Shown piece by piece: positions 23,992 to 31,987 of a stretch of DNA of 38,870 nt. The position numbers were made by a program, and so were the translations under genes. Position 1 is the stretch's first letter, and each line of letters opens with the position of its first letter. The notes beneath the pieces were generated by a model. It did no database searches, had not been told where the DNA came from, and saw only the letters and a program-made list of their open reading frames with translations. The stretch spans positions 1 through 38,870 of the forward strand of contig NZ_BCTC01000061.1 of assembly GCF_001571085.1 (NCBI RefSeq). The letters run 5' to 3'. The DNA comes from Azohydromonas lata NBRC 102462. Its GTDB lineage: Bacteria; Pseudomonadota; Gammaproteobacteria; Burkholderiales; Burkholderiaceae_C.

Positions 23992-25032
23992 ATGCCCCAG
24001 GAAGACACCGCGCCCCCGGCGGAGCGCACCGCCACGAACGCGGCGGCGGCACCGCCTGCGCCGGCGAAGTCCCTCCGGCAGTGGTTGAGCGGCCGGGAGA
24101 CGCCGCCGACGCTGAATCTGGAGGCGCGCTGGGCGGAGAGCGCCGACATGGCGGCCTTCCTGGCCGACGCGGCCGCGCTCAACCGCCGCCTGTCCTCGCG
24201 CAGGTCCTGGGTACGCAGCGAAGTGGCGCTGCGCCTGCAGGGCGCCGTCAACGCCGCGCGGGCTGCGGGGACGGGCAACACGGCGCAGAACATGCAGGTG
24301 GCGCGCGAGACGCTGGCCAAGGCGCAGGCCGTCTACCTGGACGACATGCAGGCCAAGAACCGCGTGATCTATCTCTCCGGGCTGGTGCTGGGCGTGGCCC
24401 TGATGGTGTTGCTGCCGCTGGTGCTGCTGTGGTTCCTGGGCCTGGCGGCACGGGGGCTGGAGGGCACGCAGGACAAGGTGCAGGAGACCGTGTTGGGCAC
24501 GCTGGAGTGGTTCTCCAAGGCCGCTCCGCTGACCACCACGGCGCCGCTGTTCTTCTTTGCCGGGCTGGGCGCCTGCGCCAGCGTGCTGTCGCGGCTCACC
24601 ACCATCGACCTCAAGGGCGAAACCAGCCGCGCGATGGTGCTGCTGGCCGCGGCGATACGCCCGGCGCTGGCGGTGATCTTCGCCTGCGTGATGTTCGTGA
24701 TCCTGAAGAACAAGATCGTCAGCGTGGGCACGGAGGAGGTGTCCAGCGCGCTGATCTGGATCTCCGCCTTCCTCTGCGGCTACAGCGAGCGCTTTGCCAC
24801 CGACATGCTGGAGCGCGTGCCCCTGGGCGCGGGTGCCGGTGGCGCGGCGCCGGTCGCCCCCGCGGCCACATCGCCTGCCGCGGGTGCCACGGCCGCGTCG
24901 GCTGCCGCCGCCGCGATTGCCGCGGCCGCCGCGACCAGCGCGGGCACGTCCGGCGTGGACGGGTCGGACGCCGCCCAGGCACCCACCCCGGCCCCCGCCC
25001 CGAGCGCCACCGTGGACCCGCGCGGCAGCTGA
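23992..25032 (+). CDS. Membrane protein of unknown function with Ala/Pro-rich tail
   Basis: A 346-aa protein I do not recognise. Residues 1-27 are a disordered Ala/Pro/Thr head. Residues 45-120 are soluble and helical. Then come predicted membrane segments at about 126-150 (IYLSGLVLGVALMVLLPLVL), 182-200 (TTAPLFFFAGLGACASVLSR), 215-238 (MVLLAAAIRPALAVIFACVMFVI) and a weaker one at 250-264 (VSSALIWISAFLCGYS). The FLCGYSERFATDML stretch, followed by a charged end, resembles the C-terminus of several unannotated bacterial membrane proteins. The last 70 residues are low-complexity Ala/Pro/Gly. AAAGGA sits upstream of the ATG. It is bounded by an inverted repeat upstream and a strong terminator downstream, so it is probably monocistronic. 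Confidence 0.75.
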   Translation: MPQEDTAPPAERTATNAAAAPPAPAKSLRQWLSGRETPPTLNLEARWAESADMAAFLADAAALNRRLSSRRSWVRSEVALRLQGAVNAARAAGTGNTAQNMQVARETLAKAQAVYLDDMQAKNRVIYLSGLVLGVALMVLLPLVLLWFLGLAARGLEGTQDKVQETVLGTLEWFSKAAPLTTTAPLFFFAGLGACASVLSRLTTIDLKGETSRAMVLLAAAIRPALAVIFACVMFVILKNKIVSVGTEEVSSALIWISAFLCGYSERFATDMLERVPLGAGAGGAAPVAPAATSPAAGATAASAAAAAIAAAAATSAGTSGVDGSDAAQAPTPAPAPSATVDPRGS

Positions 25033-25055
25033 GGCCCCGCGCTCGCTGCTGCCGG

Positions 25056-25097
25056 CGCCGCCTTCCGGCCCAGGCCGGAACGGCGGCGTTTTTATTT
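25056..25097 (+). terminator. Rho-independent terminator
   Basis: A long GC-rich stem (CGCCGCCTTCCGGCC against GGCCGGAACGGCGGCG, one bulge, 2-nt loop) followed by TTTTTATTT, 24 nt after the membrane protein stop. It separates that gene from the nucleoside/nuclease pair. Confidence 0.92.
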
Positions 25098-25201
25098 CCG
25101 GCCGCTCAAGGCCGTCTCGCGGCGGCAAATGATTGTGGAATGATGCGGGCTGGTTATTGGGTGTCTGGTTGCTCAATTCGAATTGCCGGGAATTTCAATA
25201 T

Positions 25202-26344
25202 ATGCAGATCAAGCCTCTTTTCCTTGCGTCGATTTCCGTGGTTCTGGCGCTTTCAGCCTGCACGGCCGTGCCGCTACAGGGGCCGGCCCCCGTGGTGACC
25301 GCACCGGCGCAACCCGCCGGCGGGTTGCCGTCCAACGTCACCGTGGCCAGTATGGAAGAGGCGAGGCCGCCCGCCGTCATTGCCACCGCGCCAGTTTCAC
25401 CGCGCCCGGTCAAGGTTTTGATCGTCACCCTTTATGGCCCCGAAGCCCAGGCCTGGCAACCCAAATTGACCTGGACCCAGACTTACAAGGTGCCGGGTTT
25501 GTCGGCCAATTTTCCCACCGTGCAATGCACGGCCGACGACATTTGCCTCATGACCACGGACATGGGGCATTCGAATGCGGCGGCCTCGGCCATGGCCATC
25601 GCGTTCAGCAATTTCTTCGATCTGAAAAAGGCCTACATATTCATCACCGGCGTGGGCGGGATCAACCCCAACGTGGGCAGCGTGGGTTCAGCCACTTGGG
25701 CGCGCTACGTCGTGGATTTCGGCCTGGCGCATGAATTCGATGCACGTGAGAAACCCGACCACTGGCAGGTCGGCTATTTCGGCATCAAATCGCCGGACCC
25801 GGACACCAAACCCCCGCTGCGCTACGGCACGGAGCTGTTCCAGGTTGACGAGGTGTTGCTGCAAAAGGCATTGCAACTCTCGCGGCGGGCCGCGCTGGCG
25901 GATACGCCGGAAGCGCAGGCCTACCGCGCCAAATATCCGCAGACTTCGGCCCAGGCGGCGCCGTCCGTCATTCAATGCGATACGGCCAGCGGCGACACTT
26001 ACTGGCACGGAGACATATTGGGTTCCTGGGCGTCCAAGTGGGTATCGCTGCTCACCGACGGCAAGGGAAATTACTGCACCACGCAGCAGGAAGACAACGC
26101 GGTATTCGAAGGCCTCAAGCGCGGTGCCGCTGCGGGGCGGCTGCAAATGAACCGCGTGGCGGTGCTGCGCACGGGGTCCAATTTCGAAAGGCCGTATCCG
26201 GGCCAGTCGGCACTGGATTCGCTCAATACCAAGTCCGGCGGTTATCCGGCAGCCACGGCCAATTTGTACAACGCGGCCTGGCCGGTGGTGTCCGATATTG
26301 TGAAGAACTGGGCGCAGTGGAAGGACGGCGTGCCGGGGCTGTGA
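25202..26344 (+). CDS. NUP-family ("purine nucleoside permease") lipoprotein
   Basis: A 380-aa protein matching the NUP family: VKVLIVTLYGPEAQAW, LMTTDMGHSNAAASAMAIAF, FITGVGGINPNVGSVGSATWARYVVDFGLAHE, and SGDTYWHGDILGSWA. The N-terminus is a lipoprotein signal with lipobox LSAC (Cys20), so the mature protein should be membrane-anchored in the periplasm. Apart from the signal I see no membrane helix, so it is unlikely to form a channel itself; a nucleoside-binding or cleaving role is more plausible (inference). I used the ATG at 25202 because it begins the signal; GGGAA lies upstream. Codon use is clearly less GC-rich than its neighbours. The S1/P1 nuclease starts 2 nt after its stop, suggesting joint use of external nucleic acid. 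Confidence 0.85.
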   Translation: MQIKPLFLASISVVLALSACTAVPLQGPAPVVTAPAQPAGGLPSNVTVASMEEARPPAVIATAPVSPRPVKVLIVTLYGPEAQAWQPKLTWTQTYKVPGLSANFPTVQCTADDICLMTTDMGHSNAAASAMAIAFSNFFDLKKAYIFITGVGGINPNVGSVGSATWARYVVDFGLAHEFDAREKPDHWQVGYFGIKSPDPDTKPPLRYGTELFQVDEVLLQKALQLSRRAALADTPEAQAYRAKYPQTSAQAAPSVIQCDTASGDTYWHGDILGSWASKWVSLLTDGKGNYCTTQQEDNAVFEGLKRGAAAGRLQMNRVAVLRTGSNFERPYPGQSALDSLNTKSGGYPAATANLYNAAWPVVSDIVKNWAQWKDGVPGL

Positions 26345-26346
26345 GC

Positions 26347-27234
26347 ATGGCTGAATCGTTCTTGCAAATGCGCCGACTCCTGTTGAATCTCTCCCTTTTG
26401 GGAACCAGTTCCGCCGCCTTCGCCTGGGGCGGGGTGGGCCATGCCGCCGTGGCCGAGCTGGCCAGCCGCCGGCTGACGCCGCAGGCCGCGGCCACCGTGG
26501 CCCAAGTGCTGGAGCCGGGGCAGAGCATGGCCTCGGTGGCGAGCTGGCCGGACGAGATTCGCGCCGACCCCAAGGCCACGCCGGAAGTGAAGGCCACGGG
26601 CCTCTGGCACTTCGTCCGCATCCCGGGCAGCGCCGCCGTGTACGACGCCGGCCAGCACTGCGGTCCGCCCAACCAACCCCAGGCCTGTGTCGTTGAGCAA
26701 TTGGAGCGGCTGCGCAACGACCTGCGCTGCGCGCCCACGCCGCAGGCCAGGAGGGAAGCGCTGATGTGGGCCATCCACCTCGTGGGCGACCTGCACCAGC
26801 CGCTGCACGCCTACGACGACCTGCGCGGCGGCAACGACATGCCGGTGGTCCTGCGCGCCCATGGGCCGTATTGCGGGCCGGGCTGCGCGCCCTGGCCGGA
26901 ACGCACCAACCTGCACGCGGCCTGGGACCACGGGCTGCTTGGAAAACTGGTGCCGGACCACGCCGCGCTGGTGGCGCGCATTGAAGACGGCTGGGTGCGC
27001 ACGAGCGAGGCCCAGGCGCCCAACCTGGACGGCAGCACCCCCGTGGCCTGGGCCAACGCCAGCCACGCGCTGGGCGCGCAGGTCTGGCGCATGACGCAGG
27101 ACACGCAGGTGCTGGACGACGACTACGTCCGCCAGGCCGAGCCCATCGTGATGCGGCAGATCGGCCTGGCCGGGATGCGGCTGGCGCGCTTCATCAACGA
27201 GGCCTATGCCTCCGGGGCGTGCCCGCGGCGCTGA
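26347..27234 (+). CDS. Secreted S1/P1-type nuclease
   Basis: A 295-aa zinc nuclease that by family cuts single-stranded DNA/RNA to 5'-nucleotides and removes 3'-phosphates. The signal peptide ends at FA|WGG, giving the obligatory mature N-terminal Trp (W27) whose amino group binds zinc. Other expected ligands are visible: His32 (WGGVGH), Asp69 (SWPDEIR), His88 (LWHFV), His144, Asp148 and His154 (HLVGDLHQPLH), His190 and Asp194 (NLHAAWDHGLL). The trinuclear site therefore looks complete. Start at 26347; the ATG at 26368 also gives a good signal peptide and cannot be excluded. It is in an operon with the NUP lipoprotein. It converges on the pseudouridine synthase with a 7-nt gap. Confidence 0.93.
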   Translation: MAESFLQMRRLLLNLSLLGTSSAAFAWGGVGHAAVAELASRRLTPQAAATVAQVLEPGQSMASVASWPDEIRADPKATPEVKATGLWHFVRIPGSAAVYDAGQHCGPPNQPQACVVEQLERLRNDLRCAPTPQARREALMWAIHLVGDLHQPLHAYDDLRGGNDMPVVLRAHGPYCGPGCAPWPERTNLHAAWDHGLLGKLVPDHAALVARIEDGWVRTSEAQAPNLDGSTPVAWANASHALGAQVWRMTQDTQVLDDDYVRQAEPIVMRQIGLAGMRLARFINEAYASGACPRR

Positions 27235-27241
27235 ACGGCGC

Positions 27242-27964
27242 TCAGCCCGCCTTCAACCCCAGCGCCACCCGCTCGTCCGCCTCCACCCAGCGCCACTTGC
27301 CCGGCGCGAGGTTGTCCAGCGTGAGGTTGTCCAGCGTGAGGCCGCCCATGGCGCTGCGGTGCAGCGCCTCCACGCGGTTGCTCACGGCGGCGCCCATGCG
27401 CTTGACCTGGTGGTACTTGCCCTCGGTGAGCGTGAGCCGCAATGAATGCTCGCCGGTGGCCTCGCAGGCGGCGGCGCGCACGGGCGCGGGGTCGTCGTCC
27501 AGCACCACGCCGTCCAGCAGCCGCTGCACCTGCGTGGCGTCCACCGGGTGTTTCATCGTCACCTCGTAGACCTTGGGCACGTGGTGCTTGGGCGAGGTGA
27601 GCTTGTGCAGCAGCGTGCCGTCGTCGGTGAGCAGCAGGAAGCCGGTGGTGTCCTCGTCCAGCCGGCCCACGGGCTGCACGCCGCGCGTGCGCAGCGGCGT
27701 CGGGAGCAGGCTCAGCACGCTGGGGTGGTGCTTGGGCTTCATGGAGCACTCGTAGCCCGCGGGCTTGTGCAGCAGCACCAGCGCCTTCTCGAAATAGCGC
27801 CAGGGCTCGCCGCGCACGCTGAAGCTCAGGCCGTCGGTGGGAAAGTCGGCGTCGGGGTCGTCCACCACGCGGCCGTCCACCTGGACCAGTTCGGAATAAA
27901 TCAGCCCGGCGCACTCGCGCCGCGTGCCGAAGCCTTGGGAAAAGAGGATCTGTGCCAGTCGCAT
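27242..27964 (-). CDS. 16S rRNA pseudouridine synthase, RsuA/RluE family
   Basis: A 240-aa enzyme isomerising a uridine in ribosomal RNA. An N-terminal S4 domain (RLAQILFSQGFGTRRECAGLI) is followed by the catalytic domain with VGRLDEDTTGFLLLTDDG (catalytic Asp103), KVYEVT and LTEGKYHQVKRM. The layout fits RsuA (U516 of 16S); RluE/RluF-type specificity cannot be excluded. The C-terminus contains a direct 5-residue duplication (LTLDN twice), just before LAPGKW. The ATG at 27964 is at the start of the S4 fold. It is divergent from tupB, with a 129-nt gap. Confidence 0.9.
   Translation of the reverse strand: MRLAQILFSQGFGTRRECAGLIYSELVQVDGRVVDDPDADFPTDGLSFSVRGEPWRYFEKALVLLHKPAGYECSMKPKHHPSVLSLLPTPLRTRGVQPVGRLDEDTTGFLLLTDDGTLLHKLTSPKHHVPKVYEVTMKHPVDATQVQRLLDGVVLDDDPAPVRAAACEATGEHSLRLTLTEGKYHQVKRMGAAVSNRVEALHRSAMGGLTLDNLTLDNLAPGKWRWVEADERVALGLKAG
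27308..27337 (-). repeat. 15-bp in-frame tandem duplication
   Basis: Two identical 15-bp units (27308-27322, 27323-27337) inside the pseudouridine synthase gene encode LTLDN-LTLDN. Exact identity suggests a recent slippage or duplication event that left the frame open. It lengthens a surface loop near the C-terminus and does not touch the catalytic Asp. Confidence 0.85.
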
Positions 27965-28093
27965 GCGCGGGACTGTAGCTGCCGCGACTTATGCACTGAC
28001 GCGCATATCGCCGCTGTCCAGGCGCTCGCGGACAATTCCGCCCGCACGCGTTGGCAGGCTGCGGCAGCGGCGCGCAATCCCCCAAAGAAGTAG

Positions 28094-28804
28094 ATGAACG
28101 GTTTCTCGGACTCCCTGCAGGCGGCCGCCGCCCTCATTGCCCAGGCCGACCCCAAGCTGTGGCAGGTGGTGCTGCTGTCGCTCGCCGTCAGCGGCAGCGC
28201 CAGCGCCCTGGCCGCCGTGCTGGGCCTGGCCGGCGGCGCCTGGCTGGCGGTGAGCCGTTTCCCCGGGCAGCGCGTGCTGCTGCTGGTGCTCAACACGCTG
28301 CTGGCGCTGCCGCCGGTGGTGGTGGGCCTGACCGTCTACCTGCTGCTGTCGCGGTCGGGCCCCTTGGGCGCTTACGGGCTGCTGTTCACGCCGGGTGCCA
28401 TGGTGGTCGCGCAGACCGTGCTGGTGCTGCCGCTGGTGATGGCGCTCACGCGGCAGCTCGTGGCCGACGCCATGCGCGGCAACGGCGAGCAGTTGCGCTC
28501 CATGGGCGCGGGCCCGTTCAGGAGCGCGCTGCTGCTGCTGGTGCACGAGCGCATGGCGCTCGTGACGGTGCTGCTCACGGGCTTTGGCCGCGCCATCAGC
28601 GAGGTGGGGGCGGTGATGATCGTGGGCGGCAACATCGACGGCCTCACCCGCGTCATGACCACCGCCATCGCGCTGGAAACCAGCAAGGGCGACCTGGCCC
28701 AGGCGCTGGCGCTGGGCCTGCTGCTGCTGCTGCTGGTGGCGCTGATCAACCTCTTCATCGCCACGCTGCGCCGCCTGCAGCCGGCCGAGGGCATGGCGCG
28801 ATGA
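28094..28804 (+). CDS. tupB: Tungstate ABC transporter permease
   Basis: A 236-aa inner-membrane permease with about five to six helices. It matches TupB: LALPPVVVGLTVYLLLSRSGPLG, MVVAQTVLVLPLVMAL, then GFGRAISEVGAVMIVGGNIDGLTRVMTTAIALETSKGD. The last part contains the E-x-G-A-x-x-x-x-G-G-N-I motif characteristic of tungstate permeases. Its stop overlaps the tupC start (ATGA, 28801-28804). It is the first gene of a tupB-tupC-tupA-cupin operon. The weak leader AAAGAAG lies before the ATG. The 129-nt upstream gap holds an inverted repeat, TGTCC-N10-GGACA (28015-28034), that might be a regulatory site. Confidence 0.93.
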   Translation: MNGFSDSLQAAAALIAQADPKLWQVVLLSLAVSGSASALAAVLGLAGGAWLAVSRFPGQRVLLLVLNTLLALPPVVVGLTVYLLLSRSGPLGAYGLLFTPGAMVVAQTVLVLPLVMALTRQLVADAMRGNGEQLRSMGAGPFRSALLLLVHERMALVTVLLTGFGRAISEVGAVMIVGGNIDGLTRVMTTAIALETSKGDLAQALALGLLLLLLVALINLFIATLRRLQPAEGMAR

Positions 28805-29583
28805 ACGCACCGCTGCCACTGGGCCTGCTGCCCACCGATGCCGCCGCCCCCGCCGCCGTGGCCGCGGGCCAGGTCGAACCCTTGATCGAGCTGCGCCAGG
28901 CCGGCGTGCGCTTTGGCGAGCGCCAGGCGCTGCAACCGCTGGACCTGGCCGTGCACGCGGGCGAGCGGCTCATGCTCATCGGACCCAACGGCAGCGGCAA
29001 GACCACGCTGCTGCGCCTGCTGCACGGGCAACTGCCCAACAGCGGCGGCGAGCGCCGCGTGCGCCTTGCGGCCGACGGCCGCGAGCCGCGCCAGGCCATG
29101 CTGTTCCAGCGCCCGTTCCTGCTGCGGCTGTCGGCGCGGCGCAACCTGCTGCTGGCGCTGTGGCTGGCCGGGGTGCCGCGGCGCGAGCGCGCGGCGCGGG
29201 CCGATCTGGCGCTGCGCCGCGTTGGGCTGGAAGCACATGCTGACCGCCCGGCGCGCGTGCTCTCCGGCGGCCAGCAGCAGCGCCTGGCGCTGGCGCGGGC
29301 CTGGGCCGTGCACCCGCAGGTGCTGTTCCTGGACGAGCCCACGGCCAGCCTGGACCCGGCCGCCAAGCGCGAGGTGGAGGCCCTGGTGCTGGACTTCGCC
29401 GCCGAAGGCATGTCGGTCGTGATGAGCACCCACAACCTCGGCCAGGCCAAGCGCATGGCCACGCGCGTGATCTACATGGAGGACGGCCGCCTGGTGGTGG
29501 ACCGCCCCGTCGAGAGTTTCTTCAACGACCCGCTGCCGCATGAAGCGGCGCTCTTTCTGAAAGGCGAACTGCCATGGCATTGA
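28801..29583 (+). CDS. tupC: Tungstate ABC transporter ATP-binding protein
   Basis: A 260-aa ATPase energising tungstate uptake. Walker A GPNGSGKTT (61-69), Q-loop MLFQRPFLL (about 100), signature LSGGQQQR (154-161), Walker B VLFLDEP (174-180) and the switch MSTHNLGQAKRMATR are all present. The form MLFQRPFLLRLSARRNL is typical of TupC/ModC-like ATPases. No C-terminal molybdate-binding (TOBE) domain. The N-terminus has an unusual Pro/Ala-rich 25-residue extension. It overlaps tupB by 4 nt and tupA by 10 nt. Confidence 0.94.
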   Translation: MNAPLPLGLLPTDAAAPAAVAAGQVEPLIELRQAGVRFGERQALQPLDLAVHAGERLMLIGPNGSGKTTLLRLLHGQLPNSGGERRVRLAADGREPRQAMLFQRPFLLRLSARRNLLLALWLAGVPRRERAARADLALRRVGLEAHADRPARVLSGGQQQRLALARAWAVHPQVLFLDEPTASLDPAAKREVEALVLDFAAEGMSVVMSTHNLGQAKRMATRVIYMEDGRLVVDRPVESFFNDPLPHEAALFLKGELPWH

Positions 29584-30419
29584 CGAGCATTCCGCGCCGG
29601 CACCTGTTGCGCACCATCGCCGGCGCCGCCGTGCTGCTGGCCGCCGCCGGCGCGGTGCAGGCGCAACAAGGGCCGTTCATCGTGATGGCCTCCACCACCT
29701 CCACCGAGCAGTCCGGCCTCTTCAGCCACCTGCTGCCGGCCTTCACCAAGGCGTCCGGCATCGAGGTGCGCGTGGTGGCCCAGGGCACGGGCCAGGCGCT
29801 GGACATGGCGCGCCGCGGCGACGCGGACATCGTCTTCGTCCACGACCAGCCGGCCGAGGAGAAGTTCGTGGCCGAAGGCTTCGGCCTCAAGCGCCAGGCC
29901 GTCATGTACAACGACTTCGTGCTGGTCGGCCCCCAGTCCGACCCGGCCGGCGTCAAGGGCGCCGACGTGGCCGCCGCCATGGGCAAGCTGGCCGCGGCCG
30001 GCGCGCCCTTCATCTCGCGCGGCGACAAGAGCGGCACGCACGCGGCGGAGCTGCGCTTTTGGAAGGTGGCGGGCGTGGACATGGCCGCCAGGCATCCCGC
30101 CGGCTACAAGGAATGCGGCTGCGGCATGGGCCCGGCGCTGAACATCGCCGCCTCCAGCGGCGCCTACGTGCTGGCCGACCGCGGCACCTGGCTGAGCTTC
30201 AAGAACCGCGCCGACCTGGCGGTGCTGGTGGAGGGCGACAAGCGCCTGTTCAACCAGTACGGCGTCATCGTGGTGAACCCCGCCAAGCACCCGCACGTCA
30301 AGGTGAAGGAGGCGCAGCGCTTTGCCGACTGGGTGGTGTCGCCCGCGGGGCAGTCCACCATCGCCGCCTACAAGATCAACGGCGAGCAGCTCTTCTTCCC
30401 CAACGCCAGCGCGCAGTGA
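29574..30419 (+). CDS. tupA: Tungstate-binding periplasmic protein
   Basis: A 281-aa solute-binding protein. A signal peptide covers about residues 1-31 (LLRTIAGAAVLLAAAGAVQA). The mature start has the TupA signature ASTTSTEQSGLFSHLLPAF, and VMYNDFVLVGP and FISRGDKSGTHAAEL follow, the last two lining the oxyanion pocket in the family. GDADIVFVHD also matches. The binding preference (tungstate over molybdate) is from family knowledge. Start at 29574 inside the end of tupC; 10-nt overlap implies coupling. A TupA at the end of the operon, after permease and ATPase, is an uncommon order. Confidence 0.95.
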   Translation: MALTSIPRRHLLRTIAGAAVLLAAAGAVQAQQGPFIVMASTTSTEQSGLFSHLLPAFTKASGIEVRVVAQGTGQALDMARRGDADIVFVHDQPAEEKFVAEGFGLKRQAVMYNDFVLVGPQSDPAGVKGADVAAAMGKLAAAGAPFISRGDKSGTHAAELRFWKVAGVDMAARHPAGYKECGCGMGPALNIAASSGAYVLADRGTWLSFKNRADLAVLVEGDKRLFNQYGVIVVNPAKHPHVKVKEAQRFADWVVSPAGQSTIAAYKINGEQLFFPNASAQ

Positions 30420-30435
30420 GCGGCTGGAGCCCGCC

Positions 30436-30765
30436 ATGAGCGCCACCCGCAGCGGCCAGCTGCTCGCCGCGCTGCCGGCGCGGCTGGATGACGAGGTGTT
30501 CGAGACGCTGCTGTCGCACGGCAGCGTGCGTTTCGAGCGCATCGTCTCCCTGGGCCACACCGCGCCGGCCGAGGGCTGGTTCGACCAGGACGAGCACGAG
30601 TGGGTGATGGTGCTCGAAGGCGCGGGCCGGCTGCGCTTCGAGGACGGCCACGAGCTGGAAATGCGCCGCGGCGACTGGGTCAACATCCCCGCCCACGTGA
30701 AGCACCAGGTGGTGTGGACCGACCCGCGCCAGCCCACGGTGTGGCTGGCGGTGTTCTACGCCTGA
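30436..30765 (+). CDS. Small cupin-domain protein
   Basis: A 109-aa single-domain cupin. The first motif is represented by WFDQDEHEWVMVLEGAGRL (about 49-67), the second by RGDWVNIPAHVKHQVVW (79-95). His and Glu of motif 1 and His of motif 2 could bind a metal ion. Resembles cupins of the phosphomannose-isomerase-type clan found as stand-alone proteins. It starts 16 nt after tupA with GGAG upstream, so it is probably co-transcribed with the tungstate importer. Its role there (metal sensing, cofactor-related enzyme, or simple hitch-hiker) is not known. It converges on the regulator gene 31 nt away. Confidence 0.85.
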   Translation: MSATRSGQLLAALPARLDDEVFETLLSHGSVRFERIVSLGHTAPAEGWFDQDEHEWVMVLEGAGRLRFEDGHELEMRRGDWVNIPAHVKHQVVWTDPRQPTVWLAVFYA

Positions 30766-30796
30766 CGGGCGGGCTGGAGTCCGGGGCCTTGCCGTT

Positions 30797-31915
30797 TCAG
30801 GCGCCGCCGTGCGGCTTGGGCGTCTTGAAATGCCACCAGGGCAGCGCCTTGGTCAGCGACAGCACCTGGCCCGCGCCCGGCGCGCCGTAGCCGGCGAGCT
30901 GCTGCAGCGCGGCGGGCCACTCGGCGCTCTCCAGCACGGCGCGCAGCGCGCGCACCGGGGGCGTCTCCAGCGCGTCCTTCAGGCAGACGAGGAAATAGTC
31001 CTCCTCCACCAGCGGGACGAAGTCCAGGCCGAACTCGCGCGCGGCGGCCTCTATGCCCGGGCCCACGTCGGCCTGGCCGGCGGCAATGGCGGCGGCCACG
31101 GCGAGGTGCGAGTCCTCGGGGCGGGCGGTGTAGCCGGTGATGGCCGCGGCGTCCACGCCGGCGGCCTGCAGCAGGTGGTCCATGAGCAGCCGCGTGCCGG
31201 AGCCGCTCTGGCGGTTGACGAAGCGCAGGCCTGAGCCGGGCAGGTCGGCGAGCGACAGCCGCCGGTCCGACGCGCCGCTGGCGCGCAGCATCAGCCCCTG
31301 CATGCGGCGCGAGCAGCCAATGAGCTTGTGAATGCCCGGCTTGAGCAGCGGCTTGAGCGCCGAGGAGAACACCGGCGAGCCCGCGGGCAGGTGCGGCACG
31401 TGAAAGCCCGCCACCGTGCAGCGGCCCTGGGCCAGCGCGCGCAGCGCGTCCACGCTGCCCGCGAAGCGCAGGCCCACGTGCAGCTGCTGCTTTTGCGCCA
31501 GCTCGCGCAGCAGCGGCAGGCCCAGGTCGTGGCTGGCGAAGATCTCCAGGACGAGCTGCCCGCCGTCCAGCGCCTGCGCCAGCACGTGCTCCAGCTCGGC
31601 ACGCAGCGCCTCGATGTGCGGCGTCATGCGCGTGCGCGCCTGGCGCTCGGCGGCCAGCAGCCGCTGCGCAAAGGGCGTGAGCCGCGCGGCCTGGCCCTGC
31701 GTCCAGTGCACCAGCGGCTCGCCCATCACTTCCTCCCAGTGCTTGAGCGAGCCCCACACGTGGCGGTAGGAGGCGCCCATGGCCGTGGCGGCGTGGCGTA
31801 TGGATCCGTGCTCCTGCAACTTGTTGAGCAGGTCGAATAAGGGGTTCTCGACTTCGGGGCCGCGCTGGCCGCGCGACTCGAAGCTGTACTGCAGATGAAT
31901 GCCACGGGTTTGCAT
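30797..31915 (-). CDS. ModE-type HTH / oxyanion-binding-like regulator
   Basis: A 372-aa two-domain transcription factor. The N-terminal winged HTH (about 20-95) matches ModE: LFDLLNKLQEHGSIRHAATA, then YRHVWGSLKHWEEVMGEPLV. The C-terminal part (about 130-350) is a periplasmic-binding-protein-like domain (LEIFASHDLGLPLLREL, RFVNRQSGSGTRLLMDHLL, GYTARPEDSHLAVAAAIAAGQADVGPGI) of the kind that senses molybdate or tungstate. It lacks the paired molbindin domains of classical ModE. Probably controls the tup operon (tail to tail) and/or the divergent TonB receptor; a perfect palindrome lies in the shared 129-nt gap. Start at MQTRGIHLQ (31915). Confidence 0.9.
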   Translation of the reverse strand: MQTRGIHLQYSFESRGQRGPEVENPLFDLLNKLQEHGSIRHAATAMGASYRHVWGSLKHWEEVMGEPLVHWTQGQAARLTPFAQRLLAAERQARTRMTPHIEALRAELEHVLAQALDGGQLVLEIFASHDLGLPLLRELAQKQQLHVGLRFAGSVDALRALAQGRCTVAGFHVPHLPAGSPVFSSALKPLLKPGIHKLIGCSRRMQGLMLRASGASDRRLSLADLPGSGLRFVNRQSGSGTRLLMDHLLQAAGVDAAAITGYTARPEDSHLAVAAAIAAGQADVGPGIEAAAREFGLDFVPLVEEDYFLVCLKDALETPPVRALRAVLESAEWPAALQQLAGYGAPGAGQVLSLTKALPWWHFKTPKPHGGA

Positions 31916-31987
31916 GGCATCAAATTGTGCCCGCCGCAACTGCTCCAACGCGGCGCAGCCGCAACAGGGGTTTGTGCTCCCTTGGCA

